From positions 1 through 7,047 of the forward strand of contig DAICZO010000200.1 in assembly GCA_027311125.1 (NCBI GenBank): a stretch of 7,047 nucleotides of DNA, in the 5' to 3' direction. The notes under the pieces are model-generated. The model saw only the letters and a list, made by a program, of their open reading frames with translations. It did not search any database and was not told the DNA's origin. Made by a program: the position numbers and the translations under genes. The stretch is from Acidobacteriaceae bacterium. Lineage in GTDB: Bacteria > Acidobacteriota > Terriglobia > Terriglobales > Acidobacteriaceae. Below are positions 1 through 6,324 of this stretch, one piece after another; the stretch's first letter is position 1, and the number at the start of each line of letters is the position of its first letter.

Positions 1-449
1 CCACCCTCCTCGAAGCCCTGGCCGACTTCCGCTACCAGCTACGCACCTTCCTCCACTTCAGCGAGCAGGCCGCCCAACAGATTCATCTCCACCCCCAGCA
101 GCATCAACTTCTACTCCAGATCGCCGGAGCCCCCGCCGGTACCGTCGTCTCCATCGCCTATGTTGCAGATCGCCTCGGCCTCCGCCACCACAGCGCCGTC
201 GAACTCGTCGACCGCTCCGTAGCCGAAGGCCTGCTGCTCCGCACCGAAGACCCAGCCGACCGCCGCCGCGTCCTGCTCTCCATCACCCCCAAGGCGCGCC
301 GGACCCTGAACACCCTCTCCGAATATCACGCCCACGAACTCCGTGAACTCGCCCCGCTGCTGCTTCGCTCTCTGCAGCAGATCCAGGCCATTCCCATCTC
401 TTCCACCGCGGCCCGGCCATCAGCCACCGCAATCAAAAGGTCCAAATGA
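1..449 (+). CDS. MarR-family transcriptional regulator, 5'-truncated by the window
   Basis: The frame starting at base 3 is open for 148 codons and ends at the TGA at 447-449; the start lies upstream of the window. It encodes a winged-helix DNA-binding protein of the MarR type, which usually binds as a dimer to an operator near its own operon and is released by a small ligand. Counting from the first visible codon, an N-terminal dimerisation helix covers about 1-30, the helix-turn-helix about 49-78 (VADRLGLRHHSAVELVDR), and the beta wing carries the family signature DPADRRRV at 83-90, followed by LLSITPKAR. A long C-terminal helix (about 100-130) would complete the dimer interface. The stop overlaps the start of the downstream CLC gene (ATGA), so the two are probably co-transcribed and translationally coupled, and the CLC gene is the obvious candidate target. 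The ligand is unknown. The family call is strong; the regulatory target is inferred. Confidence 0.88.
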   Translation, partial: TLLEALADFRYQLRTFLHFSEQAAQQIHLHPQQHQLLLQIAGAPAGTVVSIAYVADRLGLRHHSAVELVDRSVAEGLLLRTEDPADRRRVLLSITPKARRTLNTLSEYHAHELRELAPLLLRSLQQIQAIPISSTAARPSATAIKRSK

Positions 450-2041
450 ACTCCCATCCCTCCGCACTCCGTGACTTCACCGTCGATCGCCGTGTTTGGC
501 TGCTCTCCCTCGTCGCCATCGGCATCGGTATCGGTTCAGCACTGCTCGCCGTCCTGCTGTTGCGCTGCATCGCTCTTGCCACCAACATCTTTTACTTCCA
601 CCGCATCAGCCTCGCCTCGGTCTCGCCAGCTGATAGCCCTCTGGGCCACTGGATGCCGTTGGTTCCCATCGTCGGCGGACTCATCGTCGGCCTGATGGCC
701 CGTTACGGCTCCGACAAGATCCGCGGCCACGGCATCCCCGAAGCCATCGAAGCCATCCTCCTGCGCGGCGCACGCGTCGACCCCAAGATTGCCATCCTCA
801 AACCCATCTCCGCCGCCATCTCCATCGGCTCCGGCGGCCCCTTCGGCGCGGAAGGCCCCATCATCATGACCGGTGGCGCCTTTGGCTCCCTCGTCGCACA
901 GTGGATGCATCTTACTGATGCCGAACGCACCACCCTGCTCGTCGCCGGAGCCGCCGCAGGCATGTCCGCCACCTTTGCCGCGCCGCTCGCCGCCATCCTG
1001 CTCGCCGTCGAACTCCTGCTCTTCGAGTGGCGCCCCCGCAGCCTCATCCCGGTCGCCTTCGCCAGCATCACTGCCGCCATCGTGCGCATCCCCTTGCTGG
1101 GTGCAGGCCCGCTCTTCGCCATGCCTGCACTGCACTCTGTCGGGACGGCTCCCATCGCCATCATTGCGCTCGCCATCGGCCTGGTAATCGGCCTGCTCGC
1201 TGCCGCGCTTAGCCGCATGATGTACGGCTTCGAAGACCTCTTCGAGCACCTCTCCCTCCACTGGATGTGGTGGCCCGCCATCGGAGGCATCGGCATCGGC
1301 GTTGGAGGCATATTCTTCCCACGCGGCCTCGGCGTCGGCTACGACAATATCGCTCAACTCCTCCAGGGCAACGCCTCGCTGAAGCTCATCCTCGGCCTCA
1401 TCCTCGCCAAGTCCCTCATGTGGGCCTTCTCCCTCGGCTCCGGAACCTCCGGTGGTGTCCTCGCGCCACTGCTCATGATCGGCGGGGCCTGCGGTGCGCT
1501 CACCGCTCATCTCGCCCATGCCTCCGTCGAAGCTCAGGCTCTGTGGGCGCTGGTTGGCATGGGAGCCATGCTCTCCAGCTCCCTTGGGGTCCCGCTCACT
1601 GCCATCGTCTTCAGCCTGGAGATCACGCACTCCATCGCCGCCATGCTCCCGCTGATGCTCGGCTGCATCGCCGCCTATGCCGTCACCTCACTCATCATGC
1701 CGCGCTCCATCCTCACCGAAAAGCTCAGCCGCCGCGGCTTCCACCTCACCCGTGAGTACAGCACCGACCCGCTCGAAACGGTCACCGTCCTCGAACTCAT
1801 GTCTCAGCCCCTCGCCGTATCCCCTACTCCAGCTACGGTACCTCAGGTCTACGCCTTCGCCGACGAGACCTCCCGCAGCGCAGCAGAAAAAATGGCCGAC
1901 GCCAGCCTCAGCACCCTGACCGTCCTCGACCGCGCCACCCACCTCCCTTGCGGCACCATCACCCTGCAGGACCTCCTCCGCGGACGCCAGAAGTCCATGC
2001 GCCGCGAACAGGATCGCCAACGCGGCTTCACCACCTCCTAA
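446..2041 (+). CDS. CLC-family chloride channel / anion transporter with C-terminal CBS-like domain
   Basis: This 531-residue inner-membrane protein moves chloride or a similar anion, either as a channel or as an anion/proton exchanger. The selectivity-filter segments occur in order: GHGIPEA at 94-100 (the GSGIP region), GPFGAEGP at 131-138 with the gating glutamate at E136, FAAPLA at 177-182, and GSGTSGGVLAP at 331-341. Hydrophobic segments fill residues 17-47, 70-84 and 115-415. A cytoplasmic tail (about 440-515) resembles one CBS-type module. Several signature positions differ from E. coli ClcA: filter serine to histidine (H95), inner proton glutamate to leucine (L190) and coordinating tyrosine to leucine (L423). 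These suggest a distinct subclade and leave the transport mode open. The ATG at 446 overlaps the stop of the MarR gene, consistent with translational coupling; no separate promoter is visible. Family assignment is secure; substrate and coupling are not. Confidence 0.93.
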   Translation: MNSHPSALRDFTVDRRVWLLSLVAIGIGIGSALLAVLLLRCIALATNIFYFHRISLASVSPADSPLGHWMPLVPIVGGLIVGLMARYGSDKIRGHGIPEAIEAILLRGARVDPKIAILKPISAAISIGSGGPFGAEGPIIMTGGAFGSLVAQWMHLTDAERTTLLVAGAAAGMSATFAAPLAAILLAVELLLFEWRPRSLIPVAFASITAAIVRIPLLGAGPLFAMPALHSVGTAPIAIIALAIGLVIGLLAAALSRMMYGFEDLFEHLSLHWMWWPAIGGIGIGVGGIFFPRGLGVGYDNIAQLLQGNASLKLILGLILAKSLMWAFSLGSGTSGGVLAPLLMIGGACGALTAHLAHASVEAQALWALVGMGAMLSSSLGVPLTAIVFSLEITHSIAAMLPLMLGCIAAYAVTSLIMPRSILTEKLSRRGFHLTREYSTDPLETVTVLELMSQPLAVSPTPATVPQVYAFADETSRSAAEKMADASLSTLTVLDRATHLPCGTITLQDLLRGRQKSMRREQDRQRGFTTS

Positions 2042-2158
2042 GTCGCCCCACCGTGTCGACCTTACAACCACTTCACAAGTGCGGCAGACCACAGCCGACA
2101 TACGCTTTCAGTCCATCGAAAACAAATTGCACTCTCCAACACAAGAACGAGACCGGAG

Positions 2159-2191
2159 ATGAGTATGATGGCTGAGGGTACCGGGTGTTGA
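2159..2191 (+). other. Possible leader mini-ORF with two alternative hairpins upstream of the HTH-TPR gene
   Basis: A GGAG at 2155-2158 lies 6 and 9 bases before ATGs at 2165 and 2168, which share a frame with the ATG at 2159 and encode a peptide of at most 10 residues (MSMMAEGTGC) ending with TGA at 2189-2191. The stop falls between two short stem-loops that cannot form together: GGTAC/GTACC (2177-2181 with 2192-2196) and GTGTTG/CAACGC (2185-2190 with 2196-2201, one G-U pair). The second ends three bases before the next gene's ATG. This could be a translation-sensing leader, but stems this short arise easily by chance. Confidence 0.2.
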
Positions 2192-2204
2192 GTACCAACG
2201 CGCT

Positions 2205-3692
2205 ATGGCCACAAATAACCCACAGCTTCAAGGCTGGAAGCAAATCGCGGCCTACCTCAATCGCGACGAAAGAACCGTCAAGCGGTGGGAGAAGCAACGC
2301 GGCTTGCCCGTTCGACGCATTCCCGGCGATGGTCGAGCGAACGTCTACGCCGTCGTAGCCGAGCTGGATGCGTGGCTCGGCCTCACCGCGCTTGCCTTGG
2401 AGACCGAGTCGCCAGACAACGCAACCGACGACCTGGACACAGACTCAGAACTCGACCTGAAAGCCACACTGCCAGATCTGCCAGTGGATACTGCCCAGGT
2501 ACATGACCCACTCGATTCCGCTAACGTAGCGCAACCTCAAGTCAGCAACTCGCGAAGTAGGTTCAGCAGCTCCGGCCACCGAATCCAATGGGCACTTCTC
2601 GTATCGGTAGCGCTCGTGCTAATGGCTGCGATCGTCGTACGAGCCTTCACCACCTCAGGCTCAACATCCACGCACTCGAAGTCGGTTCCAGACTCCAGTT
2701 TGACTCGCCTGTCGTCACAGCCAGGCGTCAACCAGCTTTATCTGCAAGGTGTTTCACTCTACGAGCAGAGAACACCAGCAGCACTCGATCAGGCCAGGCT
2801 CCTGCTCATGCAGGCGATCGCACGAGACCCCCAGTTTGCCCCAGCCTACGCTGCGCTTGCCAATGTCTACCTGCTCTCCCGTGAGTACGCCACCATGGTT
2901 CCCGAGGACGCCTACGCTGCTGCCAGAGCCGCGGCAGATCGGGCAGTCGCCCTGGACCCCAATCTGCCCGAGGCACATGCATCCCTCGGCTTTATCGACT
3001 TCTTCTCCGACTGGAATCCCGCAGCGGCAACGACCCAATTTCAAACGGCCCTGCACCTCGATCCCAACTGCATCGTCGCCCAGCACTGGTACGGCTCCAT
3101 GCTCATCCACCAGGGGCGATACCCTGAGGCCTTGCAGCATTTGGATATAGCCCAGCGGCTCGCTCCTACCTCCTCAGCCATTCAGGCCACCAGGGCTCTC
3201 GCGCTCGGACTCAATGGCCATCGCGACGAAGCCATCGACATGCTCCAATCCATTACAGCAAACGGATTCGACGCAGCCTCACCCCATAGAATCCTGGCCA
3301 TTCTCAGCCTAGTCGAGCCACACCAAACCGCCAGTTTTCTGCTGCAACGGCAAAGGGTCGCTGAACTCCGTCACGACCAGCAGGAGCTGACCATCCTCGC
3401 CGCAGCCACCACCGCCTTCCATCGCGCTGGCGAGCAGGCCATGTGGGCCAGCATCCTGCGTCAGGAGCGCACACTCAATCCCGACCCCACTCACCCAAAC
3501 GACTCCATCGTCCAGGCCGAAGCAGAGCTGTGCGATGACCAACAAGCTCTGAGCGACTTGGACCTGCTCGCAAAAGAGCACGATCCTATGGTCATTGGAA
3601 TCCCCATGGACCCGGTCTTTCTCAAGTACCACGGCAACCCCAGCTACGAACACGTAATGCTATCCATTGGCCTGCACAGTCCTCAGCATTGA
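2205..3692 (+). CDS. Transmembrane HTH-TPR regulatory protein
   Basis: This 495-residue protein combines DNA binding, one membrane anchor and tetratricopeptide repeats. Residues 9-59 (GWKQIAAYLNRDERTVKRWE then GLPVRRIPG and an AELDAWL helix) match the excisionase/MerR-like winged-helix domain found at the N-terminus of many acidobacterial TPR proteins. An acidic linker (about 64-125) leads to one hydrophobic helix at 128-147. The C-terminal part carries TPR-like helical pairs at about 178-211, 215-253, 255-288, 289-322 and 323-356, with typical AL.LDPN and AL..L..A..L.P patterns; residues 360-495 are helical and less clear. The topology recalls ToxR/CadC-like one-component regulators: cytoplasmic DNA binding with a periplasmic protein-interaction domain. 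The ATG at 2205 has no good Shine-Dalgarno sequence, and in-frame codons upstream reach a TGA at 2166 with no ATG or GTG, so this start is the best available. The target genes are unknown. Confidence 0.82.
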   Translation: MATNNPQLQGWKQIAAYLNRDERTVKRWEKQRGLPVRRIPGDGRANVYAVVAELDAWLGLTALALETESPDNATDDLDTDSELDLKATLPDLPVDTAQVHDPLDSANVAQPQVSNSRSRFSSSGHRIQWALLVSVALVLMAAIVVRAFTTSGSTSTHSKSVPDSSLTRLSSQPGVNQLYLQGVSLYEQRTPAALDQARLLLMQAIARDPQFAPAYAALANVYLLSREYATMVPEDAYAAARAAADRAVALDPNLPEAHASLGFIDFFSDWNPAAATTQFQTALHLDPNCIVAQHWYGSMLIHQGRYPEALQHLDIAQRLAPTSSAIQATRALALGLNGHRDEAIDMLQSITANGFDAASPHRILAILSLVEPHQTASFLLQRQRVAELRHDQQELTILAAATTAFHRAGEQAMWASILRQERTLNPDPTHPNDSIVQAEAELCDDQQALSDLDLLAKEHDPMVIGIPMDPVFLKYHGNPSYEHVMLSIGLHSPQH

Positions 3693-3842
3693 TTTCGCTC
3701 AATCCGCCGCGACCACGCAAACCCTCCATCGTTGCCACCATCGCTCAATCACCAGGCCAACCAAACATCAGCATGACCAGCGACCATTGCCTACCCGCTG
3801 GCAACTCTGATCGCTGGCAATGCCATTCCAATGCTGCAAGTT
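3693..3842. repeat. Convergent intergenic region with nested short repeats (possible bidirectional terminator)
   Basis: The HTH-TPR gene (plus) and the PEP-CTERM gene (minus) end facing each other here. CGCTGGCAA is repeated at 3796-3804 and 3812-3820. CCAGCG at 3777-3782 can pair with CGCTGG at 3796-3801, or CCAGCGA at 3777-3783 with TCGCTGG at 3811-3817, and CATTGCC at 3785-3791 with GGCAATG at 3816-3822. TCGCTCAATC also occurs twice (3695-3704, 3741-3750). There is no T-run on either strand, so a classical intrinsic terminator is not supported, although the hairpins could still help end transcription. Confidence 0.3.
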
Positions 3843-4586
3843 CTACTGGCCGCTAAACCGCCGACGTACCCCAGCAACCGCACTCAACACCCCAGTACCC
3901 AACAACACCAGGCTGGAAGGCTCCGGCACAGGAGAAGGATTCACCGGCGCACTGCCAACCTCGTTATAGGTCACGCTGAAGCTTCCAGAGTGATCCCCCA
4001 GGCAGCTCGGTGAACCGTTATAACCGCACGCATCGGCCAGCCCAAGATAAAGCTGCGTCGCCCCCGTGGGAACGTAGAACGTCTGCGTCGTGCCCATTCC
4101 GTTACCCGTCAGACCATCCCCAACAAAGAACACCTGATCCACCAACGGAGAGAGTGAGCTGAAGCTGGTGCCACCAGTTCCGGTAAAGTCCAGTCCCGTC
4201 GGAGCACTTCCGCTCGGCCCGCCAGCACCCAGAAACACTCCGGCAATGTACCCGGCAGTGGGAGAGTTGATGCTCGACAGCGAGGCTGTGCCACTGTTGT
4301 ACTCACCCTGTGCCGATCCAACTCCGTCCGCATTGTTAAGATTTCCACCACCGTTGACCGTCACGCTGCCCGTCGCCGAAAAAGTGATGTACGACGTGCC
4401 CGGCAGAATATTAATTGCCGTTGGTGCCGTTCCACCGATCGAGCTTGCAAGCGACGACTGTGTTCCAACCGCGTAGACGGAATCAGTAGCTAATACTGTT
4501 ACCGTATCAGCGTGAGCGATCGTTGAGGCCGCAAGACAAACGAGGCCCAGGGCAGAGAGTTGCGAGAATAGTTTTCCGTAGTTCAT
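3843..4586 (-). CDS. Exported PEP-CTERM protein with LecA (PA-IL)-like domain
   Basis: This 247-residue protein is predicted to be exported and sorted at the cell envelope. Residues 1-26 form a Sec signal peptide with likely cleavage after AHA (mature start DTVTV). The C-terminus carries the PEP-CTERM signal: VPEPSS at 220-225, a hydrophobic helix to about 240 and the basic end RRRF, recognised by an exosortase (not in this window). The body resembles the LecA/PA-IL galactose-binding beta sandwich, notably FYVPTGATQLYLGLADA at 170-186 followed by DHSGSFSV at 198-205, parallel to the calcium and sugar site of LecA. Two cysteines (C187, C195) flank an insertion in that site and may form a disulphide. 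I chose the ATG at 4586 over an upstream TTG at 4604 because it gives a cleaner signal peptide and has a GGAG upstream, although the 12-base spacing is long. The stop is TAG at 3845-3843. The sorting call is firm; the lectin-like fold is judged by eye. Confidence 0.85.
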   Translation of the reverse strand: MNYGKLFSQLSALGLVCLAASTIAHADTVTVLATDSVYAVGTQSSLASSIGGTAPTAINILPGTSYITFSATGSVTVNGGGNLNNADGVGSAQGEYNSGTASLSSINSPTAGYIAGVFLGAGGPSGSAPTGLDFTGTGGTSFSSLSPLVDQVFFVGDGLTGNGMGTTQTFYVPTGATQLYLGLADACGYNGSPSCLGDHSGSFSVTYNEVGSAPVNPSPVPEPSSLVLLGTGVLSAVAGVRRRFSGQ

Positions 4587-4916
4587 GGCGTGTATTGGCT
4601 CCAATTAGGTTTGAGATTAAGTTCAAATGCATCCTGCAGCGCAACTGCTTGCGTTACCTGACTTGTTGCAATCCCAAGGCCATAGCTGCCACGTTTCTCG
4701 TCAAGCCATAAACCGTAAACTCCTTATAGATCAATTACTTAGTGACACGTTCTGTCCTTACCCATGTCCCGTTCTGCCCCGAAGAACATTTCACACAAAG
4801 GGGAAGTGCACTTCCACTTATCGGGTCACATCCCGTCGCTGGCACACCAATCTCATTCCGCTCTCGCAGTGGAGTATCCTGACCAAGCATCACTAGCCTC
4901 CAAGGAGACCCACGCC
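4587..4916. promoter_or_regulatory. Divergent control region between the PEP-CTERM gene and sodC
   Basis: These 330 bases carry no convincing gene; short ORFs crossing them are Ser/His/Cys-rich and lack family features. The region must contain the promoters for both the leftward PEP-CTERM gene and the rightward sodC. It is more AT-rich than its surroundings at about 4690-4745, where a weak -10-like TTATAG occurs on the plus strand, but I see no well-spaced -35/-10 pair on either strand. A perfect palindrome at 4802-4815 is listed separately. A strong ribosome-binding site, AAGGAG at 4902-4907, sits 9 bases before the sodC ATG. Confidence 0.5.
4802..4815. promoter_or_regulatory. Perfect 14-bp palindrome, candidate operator
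   Basis: GGAAGTGCACTTCC is identical on both strands, as expected for the site of a dimeric regulator. It lies 101 bases before the sodC start and about 215 bases before the PEP-CTERM start, so it could serve either gene. It does not match an operator I know well. A 14-bp perfect palindrome is uncommon by chance in a gap of this size but not decisive. Confidence 0.35.
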
Positions 4917-5459
4917 ATGCGCACTTCCTTCCTCACCCTGACAGCCTGCCTGCTCGCCTCCCCGCTGCTGCTTCAGCCAGCCTTCGCCAAGTCCGCTACA
5001 CCCCTCGTCATCCCCATCAAAACCAGCACCTGACAGGACGCAGGAACCGCCACCTTCAAGCAGGGCAAGAAGAACCTGACCATCAAACTCAAGCTCAAGA
5101 ATCTCCCCATCGGCGACCATGCCGTACACATCCACCAGAAGCCGCTCTGCGACGCACCCGACTTCAAGACTGCTGGCGGCCACTTCAACCCCGACGCCAA
5201 GCAGCACGGAACCATGAATCCCATGGGCCACCACAACGGCGATCTCCCCCAGAACATCACCATCGGCGAGCAGCATACCGGCGAGGCCACCTTCAAGGTC
5301 AACTATCTCTCTTTGGACCCCGCCGCGCCCAACAGCATCCTCGCCAACGGCGGAACCTCCATCATGGTCCACGAGAAGCCCGACGACATGAAAACCGATC
5401 CCACCGGAAACGCAGGAAACCGCATCGCCTGCGGCGTCATCACCGCACCAACCCCCTAA
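4917..5459 (+). pseudogene. sodC: Cu,Zn superoxide dismutase (sodC) interrupted by one in-frame TGA
   Basis: The product would be a periplasmic enzyme that converts superoxide to oxygen and hydrogen peroxide. AAGGAG at 4902-4907 and the ATG at 4917 begin a signal peptide (residues 1-24, cleavage after AFA). Codon 39 is TGA (5031-5033). Beyond it the same frame stays open, with no frameshift, to TAA at 5457-5459, giving 180 codon positions. All key residues lie after the stop: copper ligands H71, H73, H89 and H152; zinc ligands H89, H97, H106 and D109; disulphide cysteines C78 and C172; and the substrate-guiding arginine R169. The stop falls in the loop before the GTATF strand, where I expect a glycine, so one GGA-to-TGA change would explain it. 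The translated product would be a 38-residue fragment. Alternatives are a sequencing error, recent inactivation or stop readthrough. No in-frame restart would restore the signal peptide. Gene identity is certain; functional status is not. Confidence 0.88.
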
Positions 5460-5496
5460 ACCGTTCCCGGCCAACCACTCCCATTGAACCTTCCTC

Positions 5497-5528
5497 GACG
5501 CCCATGCGTATAGCAATGCATGGGCGTC
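5497..5528 (+). terminator. Perfect 11-bp stem-loop downstream of sodC
   Basis: GACGCCCATGC at 5497-5507 pairs perfectly with GCATGGGCGTC at 5518-5528 around a 10-base loop. It begins 37 bases after the sodC stop and lies well before the sigma-factor gene, which is where a terminator would separate the two units. Only TT follows the stem, so it is not a classical U-tract terminator. It may instead act with Rho, protect the transcript end, or be an operator. It also spans the ATG at 5520, arguing against that ATG as the sigma-factor start. Confidence 0.5.
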
Positions 5529-5625
5529 TTGCACATCGCGTTACCGGGTTCGGGCAGGTTGGCCAGCCCGCGCCTCTCACCCCGGCGCCTCGCTCGCTCC
5601 GGTGCGACGCCGCCCACCGACCAGC

Positions 5626-5645
5626 GAGACCAGCAACTCGGTCTC
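5626..5645. repeat. Short inverted repeat upstream of the ECF sigma gene
   Basis: GAGACC at 5626-5631 and GGTCTC at 5640-5645 form a 6-bp inverted repeat with an 8-base spacer, about 20 bases upstream of the candidate -10 element. It could be an operator half-site pair or chance. Confidence 0.2.
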
Positions 5646-5663
5646 CCACCAGCCCCGCCTCGC

Positions 5664-5671
5664 GGTACACT
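5664..5671 (+). promoter_or_regulatory. Candidate -10 element for the sigma/anti-sigma operon
   Basis: GGTACACT contains TACACT (5666-5671), an acceptable sigma-70 -10 hexamer. Transcription from it would start near 5678, just before the GAGG at 5694-5697 and the TTG start at 5703, which fits a short leader. No recognisable -35 hexamer lies at the right distance, so the call is tentative. Confidence 0.3.
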
Positions 5672-5702
5672 GCTTCCACCGTCAAAATCTTCTGAGGTCA
5701 AG

Positions 5703-6323
5703 TTGCAGCGCACGCCGGAACAGGAAGCCGAGCAGGAGCTACTCAGCAAGCTGGTTCGCCAATGTATTGCAGGCGACCCGCAGGCCTGGCAGCAGCTCGT
5801 CGTCTCCCAGCACCGCCGCATCTACGCCATCTGCTACCGCTTCACCGGCTCCTCCCACGACTCCGAAGACCTCACTCAGGACGTCTTCATCAAGCTCTAC
5901 AAAAACCTCTCCAGCTTCGACACCCAAAAGGGCAGCTTCCAGACCTGGATCACCACCCTGACCCGCAACCTGTTGGTAGACCACTTCCGTCGTACCCGTC
6001 TCGACCGCGCCACCGACTCCATGGACGCCACCTTCGACGGCGAAGAAGACGGCGTCACCATGGCCGACCGCCTCGCCGACCCCCGCCCTTCGCAGGAGCA
6101 GCACGTCGCCGCGCTCGAACTCAAGGTTCGGGTCCAGGCGGCACTCAAACAGCTCTCCCCCGAACTCCGCGAAGCCGTCATCCTCCGCGACCTCGAAGAC
6201 ATGGATTACAAAGAGATTGCACAAGTCCTTCGCATCCCCGAAGGTACCGTGAAAAGCCGCATCAGCCGCGGCCGCGGGGAACTGGCAAGGCTTTTGCAAC
6301 GTATAGAAGGGCAGGTGATGTAA
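5703..6323 (+). CDS. ECF RNA polymerase sigma factor (RpoE-like, sigma-70 family)
   Basis: This 206-residue alternative sigma factor directs RNA polymerase to a stress- or envelope-type regulon. Region sigma-2 covers about residues 18-98, with the core-binding stretch SEDLTQDVFIKLYKNLSSFD at 54-73 and the promoter-melting segment WITTLTRNLLVDHFRR at 82-97. An acidic linker (about 104-128) precedes sigma-4 (about 135-200), with LSPELREAVILRDLEDMDY and the helix-turn-helix EIAQVLRIPEGTVKSRISRG. I chose the TTG at 5703: GAGG lies 5 bases upstream and QRTPEQEAEQELL begins a plausible N-terminus. The frame is open back to an ATG at 5520, but that 61-residue extension is Pro/Arg/Ser-rich, lacks family features and its start lies inside a stem-loop. 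The next gene starts 1 base after the stop and encodes a zinc-finger membrane protein, the expected anti-sigma partner. The family is certain; the ECF subgroup and regulon are unknown. Confidence 0.93.
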   Translation: MQRTPEQEAEQELLSKLVRQCIAGDPQAWQQLVVSQHRRIYAICYRFTGSSHDSEDLTQDVFIKLYKNLSSFDTQKGSFQTWITTLTRNLLVDHFRRTRLDRATDSMDATFDGEEDGVTMADRLADPRPSQEQHVAALELKVRVQAALKQLSPELREAVILRDLEDMDYKEIAQVLRIPEGTVKSRISRGRGELARLLQRIEGQVM

Positions 6324-6324
6324 C

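Noticed and set aside
536..1630. Long open frame on the minus strand (364 codons) opposite the CLC gene
   Set aside because: It is Gly/Glu/Asp/Ala-rich low-complexity sequence with no domain, produced by the C-ending codons of the well-supported CLC gene on the other strand.
4587..4604. TTG at 4604 as start of the PEP-CTERM gene
   Set aside because: It adds only six residues ahead of the signal peptide, and the GGAG that would serve the ATG at 4586 begins within this TTG, so the TTG itself has no ribosome-binding site.
5031..5033. Selenocysteine insertion at the sodC TGA
   Set aside because: The position is a surface loop where a glycine is expected rather than a catalytic cysteine, and no convincing SECIS-like hairpin follows it.
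4893..5534. Open frame of 213 codons on the minus strand across sodC
   Set aside because: Its Gly/Val-rich composition is typical of an antisense shadow; the plus strand has a complete SodC with all ligands, signal peptide and ribosome-binding site.
5520..5702. N-terminal extension of the ECF sigma factor from the ATG at 5520
   Set aside because: The 61 residues are Pro/Arg/Ser-rich and unlike sigma factors, the start lies in a stem-loop, and the TTG at 5703 has a well-placed GAGG.
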